DNA of 51,592 nt, from assembly GCA_020403045.1 (NCBI GenBank), contig JADBYK010000039.1, positions 1-51,592 on the forward strand, given 5' to 3'. Below the pieces are notes generated by a model. That model worked only from the letters and a program-made list of their open reading frames with translations. It was not told the DNA's origin and did not search any database. Both the position numbers and the translations under genes were made by a program. Of the stretch, positions 16,214-23,873 are shown piece after piece. The stretch's first letter is position 1, and every line of letters begins with the position of its first letter. The stretch is from Cytophagales bacterium. Its GTDB lineage: Bacteria; Bacteroidota; Bacteroidia; Cytophagales; Cyclobacteriaceae.

Positions 16214-16282
16214 TGTCCGTTTGAGCCTGTCGAAAACTGACCATTCTTGCTACGAGTCGACTTCGATAAACTCAGTCTGACA
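16214..16282. repeat. Imperfect palindromic element in a divergent promoter region
   Basis: TGTCCGTTTGAGCCTGTCGAA pairs imperfectly with TTCGATAAACTCAGTCTGACA (TGAG 16222-16225 with CTCA 16271-16274, TCGAA 16230-16234 with TTCGA 16262-16266). Segments reading GAGCCTGTCGAA or its complement are a familiar dispersed intergenic motif in bacterial genomes. It lies in the 193-base gap between the divergent HAD and GT2 genes. Confidence 0.5.
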
Positions 16283-16328
16283 TTGGGTTTGTTAGTTTGC
16301 AGGGATCCTATTAAATAACTGAAAAGAA

Positions 16329-17069
16329 TTGAGTAACGCATTAGTCATAATTCCTACCTACAACGAAAAAGAAAATATACAAGCGATTGTAGATGAGGTG
16401 CTCTCCTTGCCAAAAGATTTTCATTTATTAATCGTAGATGACAACTCGCCCGATGGCACGGCAGACATTGTAAAGGGCCTTCAGACCAAGTACAACGCAC
16501 TGGAAACAAGGTTGCATCTATTGCAACGAGCGGGCAAATTAGGGCTAGGAACAGCTTATATCGAAGGGTTTAAATTTGGTCTAAAAAAGGGATATCATTA
16601 CTTATTGGAAATGGATGCAGATTTTTCGCATAACCCAAAAGATCTTACGCGACTGTATCTTGCGTGTGAAGAAGAGGGTCATGACTTGGCCGTTGGCTCC
16701 CGTTATTCAAAAGGAGTGAATGTTGTTAATTGGCCAATGAGTCGCGTGCTCATGTCCTACTTTGCCAGCAAATATGTTCGCTTCATCACCGGCCTGCCAA
16801 TCCACGATACTACTGCGGGTTTTGTGTGCTACCGGAGAACCGTGCTGGAAACCATTCAGCTTGACAACATCAAGTTTATCGGGTATGCTTTTCAAATTGA
16901 GATGAAATTTCTCACCTGGAAATATGGATTTAAAATTACCGAAGTCCCCATTATCTTCACTGATCGCACGCTCGGCCAATCAAAAATGTCAGCCGGGATT
17001 TTTAAAGAAGCTATACTCGGTGTGTTAGCCATGTCCATTGGTAGTTGGTTCAAAAGCTATAAGAGATAG
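16329..17069 (+). CDS. Polyprenol-phosphate mannosyltransferase-like GT2
   Basis: A 246-residue family 2 glycosyltransferase close to dolichol/polyprenol monophosphomannose synthase. The nucleotide-sugar site is VIIPTYNEKEN (residues 6-16), DDNSPDGT follows, and the metal motif is MDADFSHNP. DTTAGFVCYRR marks the acceptor side. It has no C-terminal membrane segments, so it is the short soluble/peripheral form making a lipid-linked sugar donor on the cytoplasmic face. TTG is taken as the start because it gives the canonical N-terminus and no ATG exists nearby. It is 8 bases ahead of the phosphodiesterase gene. Its product may serve GT39 enzymes such as the one at 23874-25466 (inference). Confidence 0.92.
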   Translation: MSNALVIIPTYNEKENIQAIVDEVLSLPKDFHLLIVDDNSPDGTADIVKGLQTKYNALETRLHLLQRAGKLGLGTAYIEGFKFGLKKGYHYLLEMDADFSHNPKDLTRLYLACEEEGHDLAVGSRYSKGVNVVNWPMSRVLMSYFASKYVRFITGLPIHDTTAGFVCYRRTVLETIQLDNIKFIGYAFQIEMKFLTWKYGFKITEVPIIFTDRTLGQSKMSAGIFKEAILGVLAMSIGSWFKSYKR

Positions 17070-17077
17070 CATTTAGT

Positions 17078-17980
17078 ATGCGATCCTATTTTTTGGGTGG
17101 GGTGCTTGTTCTTGCTTCTACCTTTTGCCAAGGTCAAGATTCGCTTAAAATTTTATCATGGAACATTCAGATGTTGCCACGCGGCATCAACCACAACGGG
17201 AAAGCAAAACGAGCCAAGCTCATTGCCGAGCATTTGAAAAAAAGCGCGTATGATGTTGTAGTGTTTCAGGAGTTATTCTACCGAAGAAGCAGACGGATTA
17301 TTACCAAAGAACTTCAATCTGAATTTCCTGCTCAAACTAACGTCCTCAACAAAAAATCAATCGCCCTAAAAACAAATGGTGGTGTGATGATTTTCAGTCG
17401 CCACCCGATTAAAGAAATAAAAGAAATCAGGTTCAAGAATCGCAGCGGGCCTGATCGACTATCCAGAAAAGGAGCTATGCTGGCTGCGATAGACGTTAAT
17501 GGAAACAAGGTGCAAATCATTGGCACTCACTTACAAGCCTTCGGTATGCAAAAAACGATGTACAGCCAGTATCAGCAGTTATACGATGAGCTTTTGAAAC
17601 CCAATGAGCAACAGGGCATCCCACAGTTCATTTGTGGAGATTTTAATACGATCAAGGAATTGCCCAAAAATCTGCCTGCCAATCTACCCAAGAACTTTGA
17701 GCAGCGAATCGCACGATATGAAACCATGCTCCAGAAGCTGCAGGCAAGTGATGGCGATCTGGATGGGGAACATCAGTTTACAATGGACAGACCTAACAAC
17801 GATCTCTGCGAGAAAAGAAAAGAATTCCGTTTGTTGTTAGATTATTTTCTTTTTCGCCCCATGACTTCTAATCTATTCATTGCAAAAAGAAAGGTGCAAA
17901 TCATTAGGTATCCATGGCGTACCGGCAACCAGGATCTATCGGATCATTTTGCGTTAGAGGCGGTAGTGAACATAGACTAG
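17078..17980 (+). CDS. Secreted endonuclease/exonuclease/phosphatase family protein, sphingomyelinase-like
   Basis: A 300-residue protein with a signal peptide (YFLGGVLVLASTFCQGQ). The mature part is an EEP-fold phosphodiesterase: SWNIQMLPR, VVFQELF with the metal glutamate, GTHLQAFG, CGDFNT and the closing LSDHFAL with the catalytic histidine. The layout fits bacterial neutral sphingomyelinase/phospholipase C-type enzymes rather than DNases. Many Bacteroidota make sphingolipids, so a periplasmic or outer-membrane lipid substrate is plausible but not shown. Confidence 0.85.
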   Translation: MRSYFLGGVLVLASTFCQGQDSLKILSWNIQMLPRGINHNGKAKRAKLIAEHLKKSAYDVVVFQELFYRRSRRIITKELQSEFPAQTNVLNKKSIALKTNGGVMIFSRHPIKEIKEIRFKNRSGPDRLSRKGAMLAAIDVNGNKVQIIGTHLQAFGMQKTMYSQYQQLYDELLKPNEQQGIPQFICGDFNTIKELPKNLPANLPKNFEQRIARYETMLQKLQASDGDLDGEHQFTMDRPNNDLCEKRKEFRLLLDYFLFRPMTSNLFIAKRKVQIIRYPWRTGNQDLSDHFALEAVVNID

Positions 17981-17988
17981 GCGCTTGA

Positions 17989-18019
17989 AGCTTAAGAAAA
18001 CTTAATCTCAACTTAAGCT
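17989..18019 (+). promoter_or_regulatory. PmrA/QseB-type box: CTTAA direct repeats
   Basis: CTTAAG at 17991-17996, CTTAAT at 18001-18006 and CTTAAG at 18012-18017 are spaced 10 and 11 bases apart, one helical turn each. CTTAAT-N5-CTTAAG matches the known enterobacterial PmrA/BasR operator pattern (YTTAAK-N5-YTTAAK). The outer copies also make an 8-bp inverted repeat, AGCTTAAG with CTTAAGCT. It lies 48 bases upstream of the operon that ends with an OmpR-type regulator and its kinase, so autoregulation is likely (inference). Confidence 0.55.
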
Positions 18020-18066
18020 GAATATAAGGTTCATCTACTACTGTTGTATTACTAAACAAATTAGTT

Positions 18067-19302
18067 ATGCATTACAAAATCCTGTTTCTACTATTAATCT
18101 TCTCCCCTGCGCTCTCCCAAAAACAAACTAAGTTTCGTAAAATCGTAGAAGAAAGAAAATTCGAAGGCACTATTGAGAAATACAAAGTAACCTTTGGAAT
18201 TGCTTACAATTCGATGGCGATCCGAATGGACGAAAAATTGATACTTGTTAAGTTTGACCGATCGCAAGGGAAGGAGCTAGTCGAAAATTTCCCGGTTGGC
18301 ACAAGAGTTACCGGTGTAAGCAGAGGTTCAAGACTGGACTTTAAACCCTACAATGAAAAAGCGTCAAAAGGTTTGAAGGAGTTATTCAGTTACTTCATGG
18401 CTGATTCGCTAGTGTCGATCAAATCGCAAGCACATGAGACAGTTGCGATTTGGAAAAAACGAACTCCCCAAGATGGCCTTTTCATCAACAAAAAAACAGA
18501 AAAGGACAAAGTTGTTTTTGATCAAGAAATTGCTCAAATTTTTAAAATCGACAATCGAAAGAAAGCCTTTTTACTAGAAGACCAGAATTTATTAGTTGGA
18601 AGTCCGTTTATTGACTTTCTGAAAGCGGAATGGCACGCCAATGAAGAAGTATCTTTTATCGGGTATGAAATAGATCTGAGACCCGGGGAGGCTTATCCTA
18701 TAGAAGGCTTCAAAAAAGTCATGAGCGTAAGAAGGCTTAGCAAAGAATCGGTTGTTATCGAGTCCTTTTACTACAAACAAAATTCAGTATGTATTGGTCT
18801 CCGCGCAACCACAAGCATGGGCATGGTCAAACTAAATTTTCCGAGTATCTATGCGAAAAAAATAATGGAAATAGAGAAAAAGAAAGAGCCGATCTTGATC
18901 TATTTTGATCGATTCGAGGGTGACCCAAAAAGCTTTTTGTTTCCAACTATTCACGGGTTGATCTGCGGTTCTGATACTCTGAGAATGGAAGATGACTATT
19001 ACGGTGACCCTGATGGTGACCACGATTACATTTCCATAAGTTCAAAGGGTGTGATTACAAAGCTGAATCTCTCAGCGAAGCAAAAAATAGTGTCGCTTGT
19101 TGTGGATGAACGCTACTTACTTGAAATTGATACAAAAACGGAATCCCAACTGAAGGCATATTTGAAAAAAGGAAAATCCATCGGGTTCGAAGGCGATCAA
19201 CGCATCAAAAAAGAAGGAGAGGTATATCAATTTGACTATCAAATTGTATCTCCAAAAAAGTTAACTTTAGAAGGTCGGGAGTTTTTACTGTATAATCGAT
19301 GA
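18067..19302 (+). CDS. Secreted repeat protein leading a two-component operon
   Basis: A 411-residue protein with a signal peptide (YKILFLLLIFSPALSQ). The mature part seems to hold about four diverged beta-rich units of some 90 residues. The first (EGTIEKYKVTFG ... LILVKFDRSQGKELVENFPVG) and last (KGVITKLNLSAK ... YLLEIDTKTESQLKAYLKKG) can be aligned by eye: strand, strand, acidic residue, helix, then a glycine-ended loop. A loop DDYYGDPDGDHDY near residue 320 is rich in acids and could bind calcium or other cations. It overlaps the response-regulator start by 4 bases, so it is probably the sensor's partner or an effector in the periplasm. No family is recognised. Confidence 0.78.
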   Translation: MHYKILFLLLIFSPALSQKQTKFRKIVEERKFEGTIEKYKVTFGIAYNSMAIRMDEKLILVKFDRSQGKELVENFPVGTRVTGVSRGSRLDFKPYNEKASKGLKELFSYFMADSLVSIKSQAHETVAIWKKRTPQDGLFINKKTEKDKVVFDQEIAQIFKIDNRKKAFLLEDQNLLVGSPFIDFLKAEWHANEEVSFIGYEIDLRPGEAYPIEGFKKVMSVRRLSKESVVIESFYYKQNSVCIGLRATTSMGMVKLNFPSIYAKKIMEIEKKKEPILIYFDRFEGDPKSFLFPTIHGLICGSDTLRMEDDYYGDPDGDHDYISISSKGVITKLNLSAKQKIVSLVVDERYLLEIDTKTESQLKAYLKKGKSIGFEGDQRIKKEGEVYQFDYQIVSPKKLTLEGREFLLYNR

Positions 19303-19970
19303 AAATTCTGTTGATTGAAGATGAACCCAAACTGAATTTGTTCATCAAAGAAGGGCTTACGCAGCATGGATACTCTGTCGATACAGCGACTAATGGTAGT
19401 CTGGGCTTAGAGCTTGCCTCCGTTGGTAAGTATGACTTGGTAGTGCTAGATGTGATGTTACCTGGCCAGAATGGATTTGAAGTACTCGACAGCATGCGAC
19501 AGTTTAAGATAAACACGCCCGTGATTATTATCAGTGCATTGAATAACACAGAAAACGTGGTTCGAGGTTTAGACGCAGGTGCTGTCGACTACATTAAAAA
19601 ACCCTTTGAATTTGAGGAGTTTTTGGCGCGCATCCGAACAGTAACACGAAAAGGCGAACCAAAATCATACACGTTCTATAAAGTGGGAGGCCTGGAAATG
19701 GATTTACTCGCACGCAAAGTTCAATTTCAAAATGAGGAAATAAACCTAACCAATCGCGAATTTCTATTATTGGAGCTTTTAGTTGTGAATTGCAATCGAA
19801 TCGTGTCGAAAACTGAAATCGCTGAGCGTGTATGGGAAGTAAATTTTGATATGGGGAGTAATGTCATTGAAGTCCATCTCTCACAATTGCGAAGGAAACT
19901 TAAAAATGATTTTATCCATACGAAAGTGGGCATAGGCTATTTTATCGAGGGTTCTTTATTGAAAAAGTAA
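19299..19970 (+). CDS. OmpR-family response regulator
   Basis: A 223-residue regulator. The receiver domain has the acidic pair EDE (7-9), phospho-acceptor Asp51 (VVLDVMLPG) and Lys101 in KKP. The C-terminal winged helix (about 125-220) carries LTNREFLLLELLV and the recognition segment GSNVIEVHLSQLRRKL. Sequence style is that of the CusR/QseB/PmrA group, in agreement with the box at 17989-18019. The start overlaps the upstream gene by 4 bases and the stop abuts the kinase start. Confidence 0.96.
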   Translation: MKILLIEDEPKLNLFIKEGLTQHGYSVDTATNGSLGLELASVGKYDLVVLDVMLPGQNGFEVLDSMRQFKINTPVIIISALNNTENVVRGLDAGAVDYIKKPFEFEEFLARIRTVTRKGEPKSYTFYKVGGLEMDLLARKVQFQNEEINLTNREFLLLELLVVNCNRIVSKTEIAERVWEVNFDMGSNVIEVHLSQLRRKLKNDFIHTKVGIGYFIEGSLLKK

Positions 19971-21299
19971 TTGAAACACGAAATTCCATTTTATAAAAGC
20001 ATTCGAACAAAAGCGGCAGTCCTTTTCCTTGTTGTTTTTGTAGCCATTTTGGTACCAGCAAATTGGCTCATTTTCAAAAAGGTGAAACTCACATTGGAGG
20101 AAGCAGACACGCGAGAGTTAAGCGCGGAAGCTGAAAAACTAGTTGACAACCTGCAACTAGATCCTTTGTCTATTCCTTTACCGCCCAACCGATATCTTTT
20201 GAAAGTACAGGCCATCAAAAACCAGCAAATAGATGAGCTCTTCTCTTCGCCTGGATTTCCGGCAGTTGCTCCTCACAACTATCTTGAAGATTGGTTTGTT
20301 TGGGACAGCCTAAAAATTGTCAACCTCAAAAAAGGAGATGAATACTCATCCAGCGAGCTGGTTGTAAGTTTAGCACGTAGCGTGACTCAATTGAGGGCTC
20401 AAAAAGGAGATGTACTCTCCTATTTAATCGTTGCCAACTGTCTTTCCATTTTATCAGCTGCAGTTCTCGTCTTTATTGCGGCCGGGCAGTTGATCAACCC
20501 GATCAAACGCATTATCTCCACTGCTTCAAAAATCACAGCTTCCAAAACAATAGACCGGGTTTCCGTTCCGAGTACAATGGACGAAAGCAAGCAACTGGCC
20601 GAAACATTGAATGAAATGTTTCTGCGGATGGAGCTCTCTATTAAAAATCAAGTTAACTTTTTTGCGTCTGCAGCTCACGAATTAAAAACACCTCTGGCCG
20701 TTATGAATACCGAGCTTTCGGTAGCCTTAAAAAAAGTAGATCTACCCACTCAAAAAATACTTCAAAGTCAATTGCACGAAGTACAAAGGCTGGATCGTCT
20801 TATTCAGGATTTTTTATTGATCAGCCAACTAAAAAGCGAAACCTTAACACTTCGAAAAGAGCCCGAACGACTTGAAGAAGTACTTTATGCAAGCCTAAAA
20901 AAGACAAAGTACTTGGCGGAAGAAAGAAATATTCAAATTCAAATAAAGGTGGAGGACAACATTCCTACGCTATTTTCCCATATTGACTTCGAGAAAATTC
21001 AGACAGTCATTTCTAACCTCTTACAAAACGCATTCAAGTATTCTTTGATTGAATCGATTGTCAAAGTGAGTATAAGCTATCAAGAAAACAGGTCAACCCT
21101 TGTTATTACTAACCCCGTCTCAACACCAATCGAAAATCTGCATTTGCTAAAAAACGAATTTCATAAATCAAATGAACCAGTAGGTGGACTTGGAATGGGG
21201 CTCTGGATAGCTGACCAAATAATTTCCCTGCATGGCGGACAATTAGAACTTTCTTGTCTACAAAACGAGTTCAGCGCCATTGTCATATTTAAGCGGTAA
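19971..21299 (+). CDS. Sensor histidine kinase
   Basis: A 442-residue kinase with TM1 at about residues 15-34, an external sensor of roughly 110 residues, TM2 at about 149-172, HAMP, then the H-box AAHELKTPLA with His236, an N-box LLQNAFKYS and a G-box GGLGMGLWIAD. It should phosphorylate the regulator encoded just upstream. The TTG start is contiguous with the preceding TAA, a sign of coupled translation. The small periplasmic sensor has no recognised ligand-binding signature. It converges on the next gene with a 3-base gap. Confidence 0.95.
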   Translation: MKHEIPFYKSIRTKAAVLFLVVFVAILVPANWLIFKKVKLTLEEADTRELSAEAEKLVDNLQLDPLSIPLPPNRYLLKVQAIKNQQIDELFSSPGFPAVAPHNYLEDWFVWDSLKIVNLKKGDEYSSSELVVSLARSVTQLRAQKGDVLSYLIVANCLSILSAAVLVFIAAGQLINPIKRIISTASKITASKTIDRVSVPSTMDESKQLAETLNEMFLRMELSIKNQVNFFASAAHELKTPLAVMNTELSVALKKVDLPTQKILQSQLHEVQRLDRLIQDFLLISQLKSETLTLRKEPERLEEVLYASLKKTKYLAEERNIQIQIKVEDNIPTLFSHIDFEKIQTVISNLLQNAFKYSLIESIVKVSISYQENRSTLVITNPVSTPIENLHLLKNEFHKSNEPVGGLGMGLWIADQIISLHGGQLELSCLQNEFSAIVIFKR

Positions 21300-21302
21300 G
21301 AA

Positions 21303-21758
21303 CTACGCCCCTCCCACTTCATCTGTGTTGATATAGTTGATCAACACAAACGTTACAAACAGGCCAGAGAACACGCCCTCTAAGGCAACTATAAACGATG
21401 CCATGTAGGCATTCAGATAGCGCCCCATGGGCTCGTTATTGATAATTTCCTGCATCATGTTTGAATCCAACTTCATCCATGTAAAAAGAAACAACGCAAA
21501 TACTAACGAGCCAATGGCTGCCGTGCCAACGCCAGTCGCCAACGCCAAAAAATAATTGAGGTGCTTGCCATGTGTATCTTTAAACTTCTTCAACGCAAAG
21601 TATACACCAACCACCAATACAAGAAGATTGAGCAACCGTAGTTCTACGATATGGCTAAGGCCAGTCACCTTCATCAAAAGAAAATAAGCAATCAGGCCTG
21701 CAGCTATTTTAAGGCCATAACTCTGAGGAATTTGGTTAGGATTGTTGAAGAGGTTCAT
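21303..21758 (-). CDS. Four-helix membrane protein, DUF4199-like
   Basis: A 151-residue protein with four hydrophobic segments: GLKIAAGLIAYFLLMKVTGL (15-34), LLNLLVLVVGVYFALKKF, YFLALATGVGTAAIGSLVFALFLF, and SFIVALEGVFSGLFVTFVLINYI. The layout resembles DUF4199 proteins of Bacteroidota, which have no known function. The family call is tentative. Confidence 0.75.
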   Translation of the reverse strand: MNLFNNPNQIPQSYGLKIAAGLIAYFLLMKVTGLSHIVELRLLNLLVLVVGVYFALKKFKDTHGKHLNYFLALATGVGTAAIGSLVFALFLFTWMKLDSNMMQEIINNEPMGRYLNAYMASFIVALEGVFSGLFVTFVLINYINTDEVGGA

Positions 21759-21867
21759 AGGATTTGGGTTTACTGACCCTAAGTTTCACTTTTTTGGACA
21801 AACCAGCAATCTTTTGATTACATATTTGTTTAACTTCGACATCCCAATACCCTTAAATACATAAACT

Positions 21868-22404
21868 ATGAAAGCTTTAAAAATCATCGGCTTTGTCGTA
21901 ATCGGCATTCTGGCTCTTGCGTTCGCCTTTGTTCTGATTCAGCCTTCTAAAGGACATGTAGAAAAGTCTATTGTGATTAACGCGCCTGCATCGGCCATCT
22001 TTCCTCACTTGAACAACATGAAAAATTTTACTGCGTGGTCACCATGGAGCAAAATGGATCCGGAAGCATTGCAAACCTTTGAGGGCGCAGAAGCAGGTGT
22101 GGGCGCCAAAATGAACTGGGATGGAGAGTCAATGGGAAAAGGATCTCAATGGGTAGAAGAAAGCGTTGAAAATGAGCGCGTCAAAACCGGTTTGTCTTTT
22201 GAAGGCATGGAGGGTAAAGCATGGGCAGAGTTTAAACTGGGTCCAGAAGGAAATGGAACAAAGGTTGTCTGGACCTACGATGGCGATAACGTTGGCCTTG
22301 GTGGCAAAGCGATGTGGGCAATGATGGGGATGATGCTCGGTGGCCAGTATGAAGATGGGTTGAAAGATTTGAAGCAACTGGTCGAGAGTGGCTCAGCCCA
22401 ATAA
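21868..22404 (+). CDS. SRPBCC family protein, membrane-anchored
   Basis: A 178-residue protein with an N-terminal membrane segment (IGFVVIGILALAFAFVLI) and a helix-grip domain: KSIVINAPASAIFPHLN, WSPWSKMD, GAKMNWDGE and a C-terminal helix after MMGMMLGG. It is a paralogue of 6937-7476. Both carry a single membrane segment followed by a START/Bet v1-like cavity domain, and thus likely sit in the cytoplasmic membrane. Ligand unknown. Confidence 0.88.
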   Translation: MKALKIIGFVVIGILALAFAFVLIQPSKGHVEKSIVINAPASAIFPHLNNMKNFTAWSPWSKMDPEALQTFEGAEAGVGAKMNWDGESMGKGSQWVEESVENERVKTGLSFEGMEGKAWAEFKLGPEGNGTKVVWTYDGDNVGLGGKAMWAMMGMMLGGQYEDGLKDLKQLVESGSAQ

Positions 22405-22443
22405 TTGTTTGATCTAAATTACAAGGTTTTAAAAAAGACTCGC

Positions 22444-23436
22444 ATGCATTTCTCAAAAAGACATTTGTTAAAAACCGCACAATTTTTCTGCATTGCCGTC
22501 ATTTTGTTGTCTTCATGTAGCGAAGAACCCGACAAACAAGCGATTGTATACGCAGCTGGTGCTAAAAGAAGTAAAGCCGCGTACTGGGAAAACGGAAAAG
22601 TTGTCTTATTACAAAATGACAATTTCGTGTCAAAGGTTCTTGGTTTGTACCAATATAGTGGAGTCCTTCATGCCGTTGGTTACACGACAAAAGGCGGAAG
22701 AAACAGCTACGCAACTTATTGGAAAAGTGGTGAAACGATTGAATTGCCTTTACCAGAAAAAACAATGTCTTCTTATGCTAGTTCGATCTTTTTGTTTGGG
22801 AAAAATATTTACATCGCTGGAGGTCTACGAACTACCGCTAATTGGGAAGCTATCTATTGGAAAAATGGAGTGATCAACCGGTTAACAGACGGAAAAAATC
22901 ATAGCGAAGCAAACGCAATTTCAGTTGCAGGTGGAGACGTCTATGTTGCAGGTTGGGAACAGGATGACCAAGGGATCGCAACGGCAAAATACTGGAAAAA
23001 TGGCATAGAGTTCATTCTTGCCAAACCAGCCTATATCTACGCGATGTTTATTACGAATAACGATTTATACTTTGCTGGTGAAAGACTTAATACTACAGAT
23101 GGTGAATTTTATGCAACATACTGGAAAAATGAAAAAGCAACAGACTTGCTTCAGGACGGAATAGCTACGTCTATTTACGTTTCAAATAATGACGTTTATG
23201 TTGCTGGCCATTATCTATTTAGGCAAGCATATTTCTGGAAAAATGACAAGATTTTTAATCTAACAGACGGCACTAAACCAGCAACTGCTGAATCCATCTA
23301 CGCCATAAATAATGATGTATATGTTGCTGGGCAAGAAGAAAATATTGCAAGATTCTGGAAAAACGGTGTCGTTTATCCCCTAATCGAACTCAATGATGGA
23401 ACAGGGCAGGCGACTTCAATCGTTGTAAGGCCTTAA
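22444..23436 (+). CDS. Lipoprotein with seven propeller-type repeats
   Basis: About 330 residues. The start HLLKTAQFFCIAVILLSSCSEE is a lipoprotein signal with Cys near residue 25. The mature part is built from seven copies of a roughly 43-residue unit ending in a YWKNG-type strand (YWENGK, YWKSGE, YWKNGV, YWKNGI, YWKNEK, FWKNDK, FWKNGV), with DVYVAG in the preceding strand. The last strand ATSIVVRP would complete the blade opened by the N-terminal QAIVYAAG, a typical ring closure, so a seven-bladed beta-propeller is expected. ATG at 22444 is chosen because it places the signal peptide at the N-terminus. No enzyme motif is seen; a binding role on the cell surface is inference. Confidence 0.85.
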   Translation: MHFSKRHLLKTAQFFCIAVILLSSCSEEPDKQAIVYAAGAKRSKAAYWENGKVVLLQNDNFVSKVLGLYQYSGVLHAVGYTTKGGRNSYATYWKSGETIELPLPEKTMSSYASSIFLFGKNIYIAGGLRTTANWEAIYWKNGVINRLTDGKNHSEANAISVAGGDVYVAGWEQDDQGIATAKYWKNGIEFILAKPAYIYAMFITNNDLYFAGERLNTTDGEFYATYWKNEKATDLLQDGIATSIYVSNNDVYVAGHYLFRQAYFWKNDKIFNLTDGTKPATAESIYAINNDVYVAGQEENIARFWKNGVVYPLIELNDGTGQATSIVVRP

Positions 23437-23479
23437 AGAAAATTACTCCAAATCGCATTCAAAATCCTTAGTTTACCTT

Positions 23480-23872
23480 TCACCGAAACGTAAACAAAAA
23501 GTTAGAGAGAAAATTCCAAAGTGTAACGATGATAGTAGCCGCTGCCTTTGAAAGATAGAAGTTCTTCTTTAGACGATCATTCAGTAGCCATACAATGATA
23601 GAGTTGATCAACAAACCCACAATAGAAAACAAGATAAACTTGAGATACTGCCCACCTACATCGGGGTCTGCGCTGGCAAAGGTCCATGAACGGTTGATAA
23701 AAAAGTTGCTGGTGGCGGCCGAAAAAAAACCAACTCCATTGGCGATATACTTATTCACCCTCCATTTTTCTTTGAATAAATAGGTAAGCCCGAAATCAAT
23801 AATCAAACCGGAAGCCCCCACCAGCACAAACCGGAAAAACTTAATAGCTATGGGTGATAATGTTTCCAGCAT
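23480..23872 (-). CDS. GtrA family membrane protein
   Basis: A 130-residue four-helix protein: FFRFVLVGASGLIIDFGLTYL, NGVGFFSAATSNFFINRSWTF, FILFSIVGLLINSIIVWLL and ATIIVTLWNFLSNFLFTFR are signature segments of GtrA. Members are thought to translocate or help present lipid-linked sugars for glycan decoration. It begins one base after the GT39 stop, so the two genes form a unit. Confidence 0.93.
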   Translation of the reverse strand: MLETLSPIAIKFFRFVLVGASGLIIDFGLTYLFKEKWRVNKYIANGVGFFSAATSNFFINRSWTFASADPDVGGQYLKFILFSIVGLLINSIIVWLLNDRLKKNFYLSKAAATIIVTLWNFLSNFLFTFR

Positions 23873-23873
23873 A

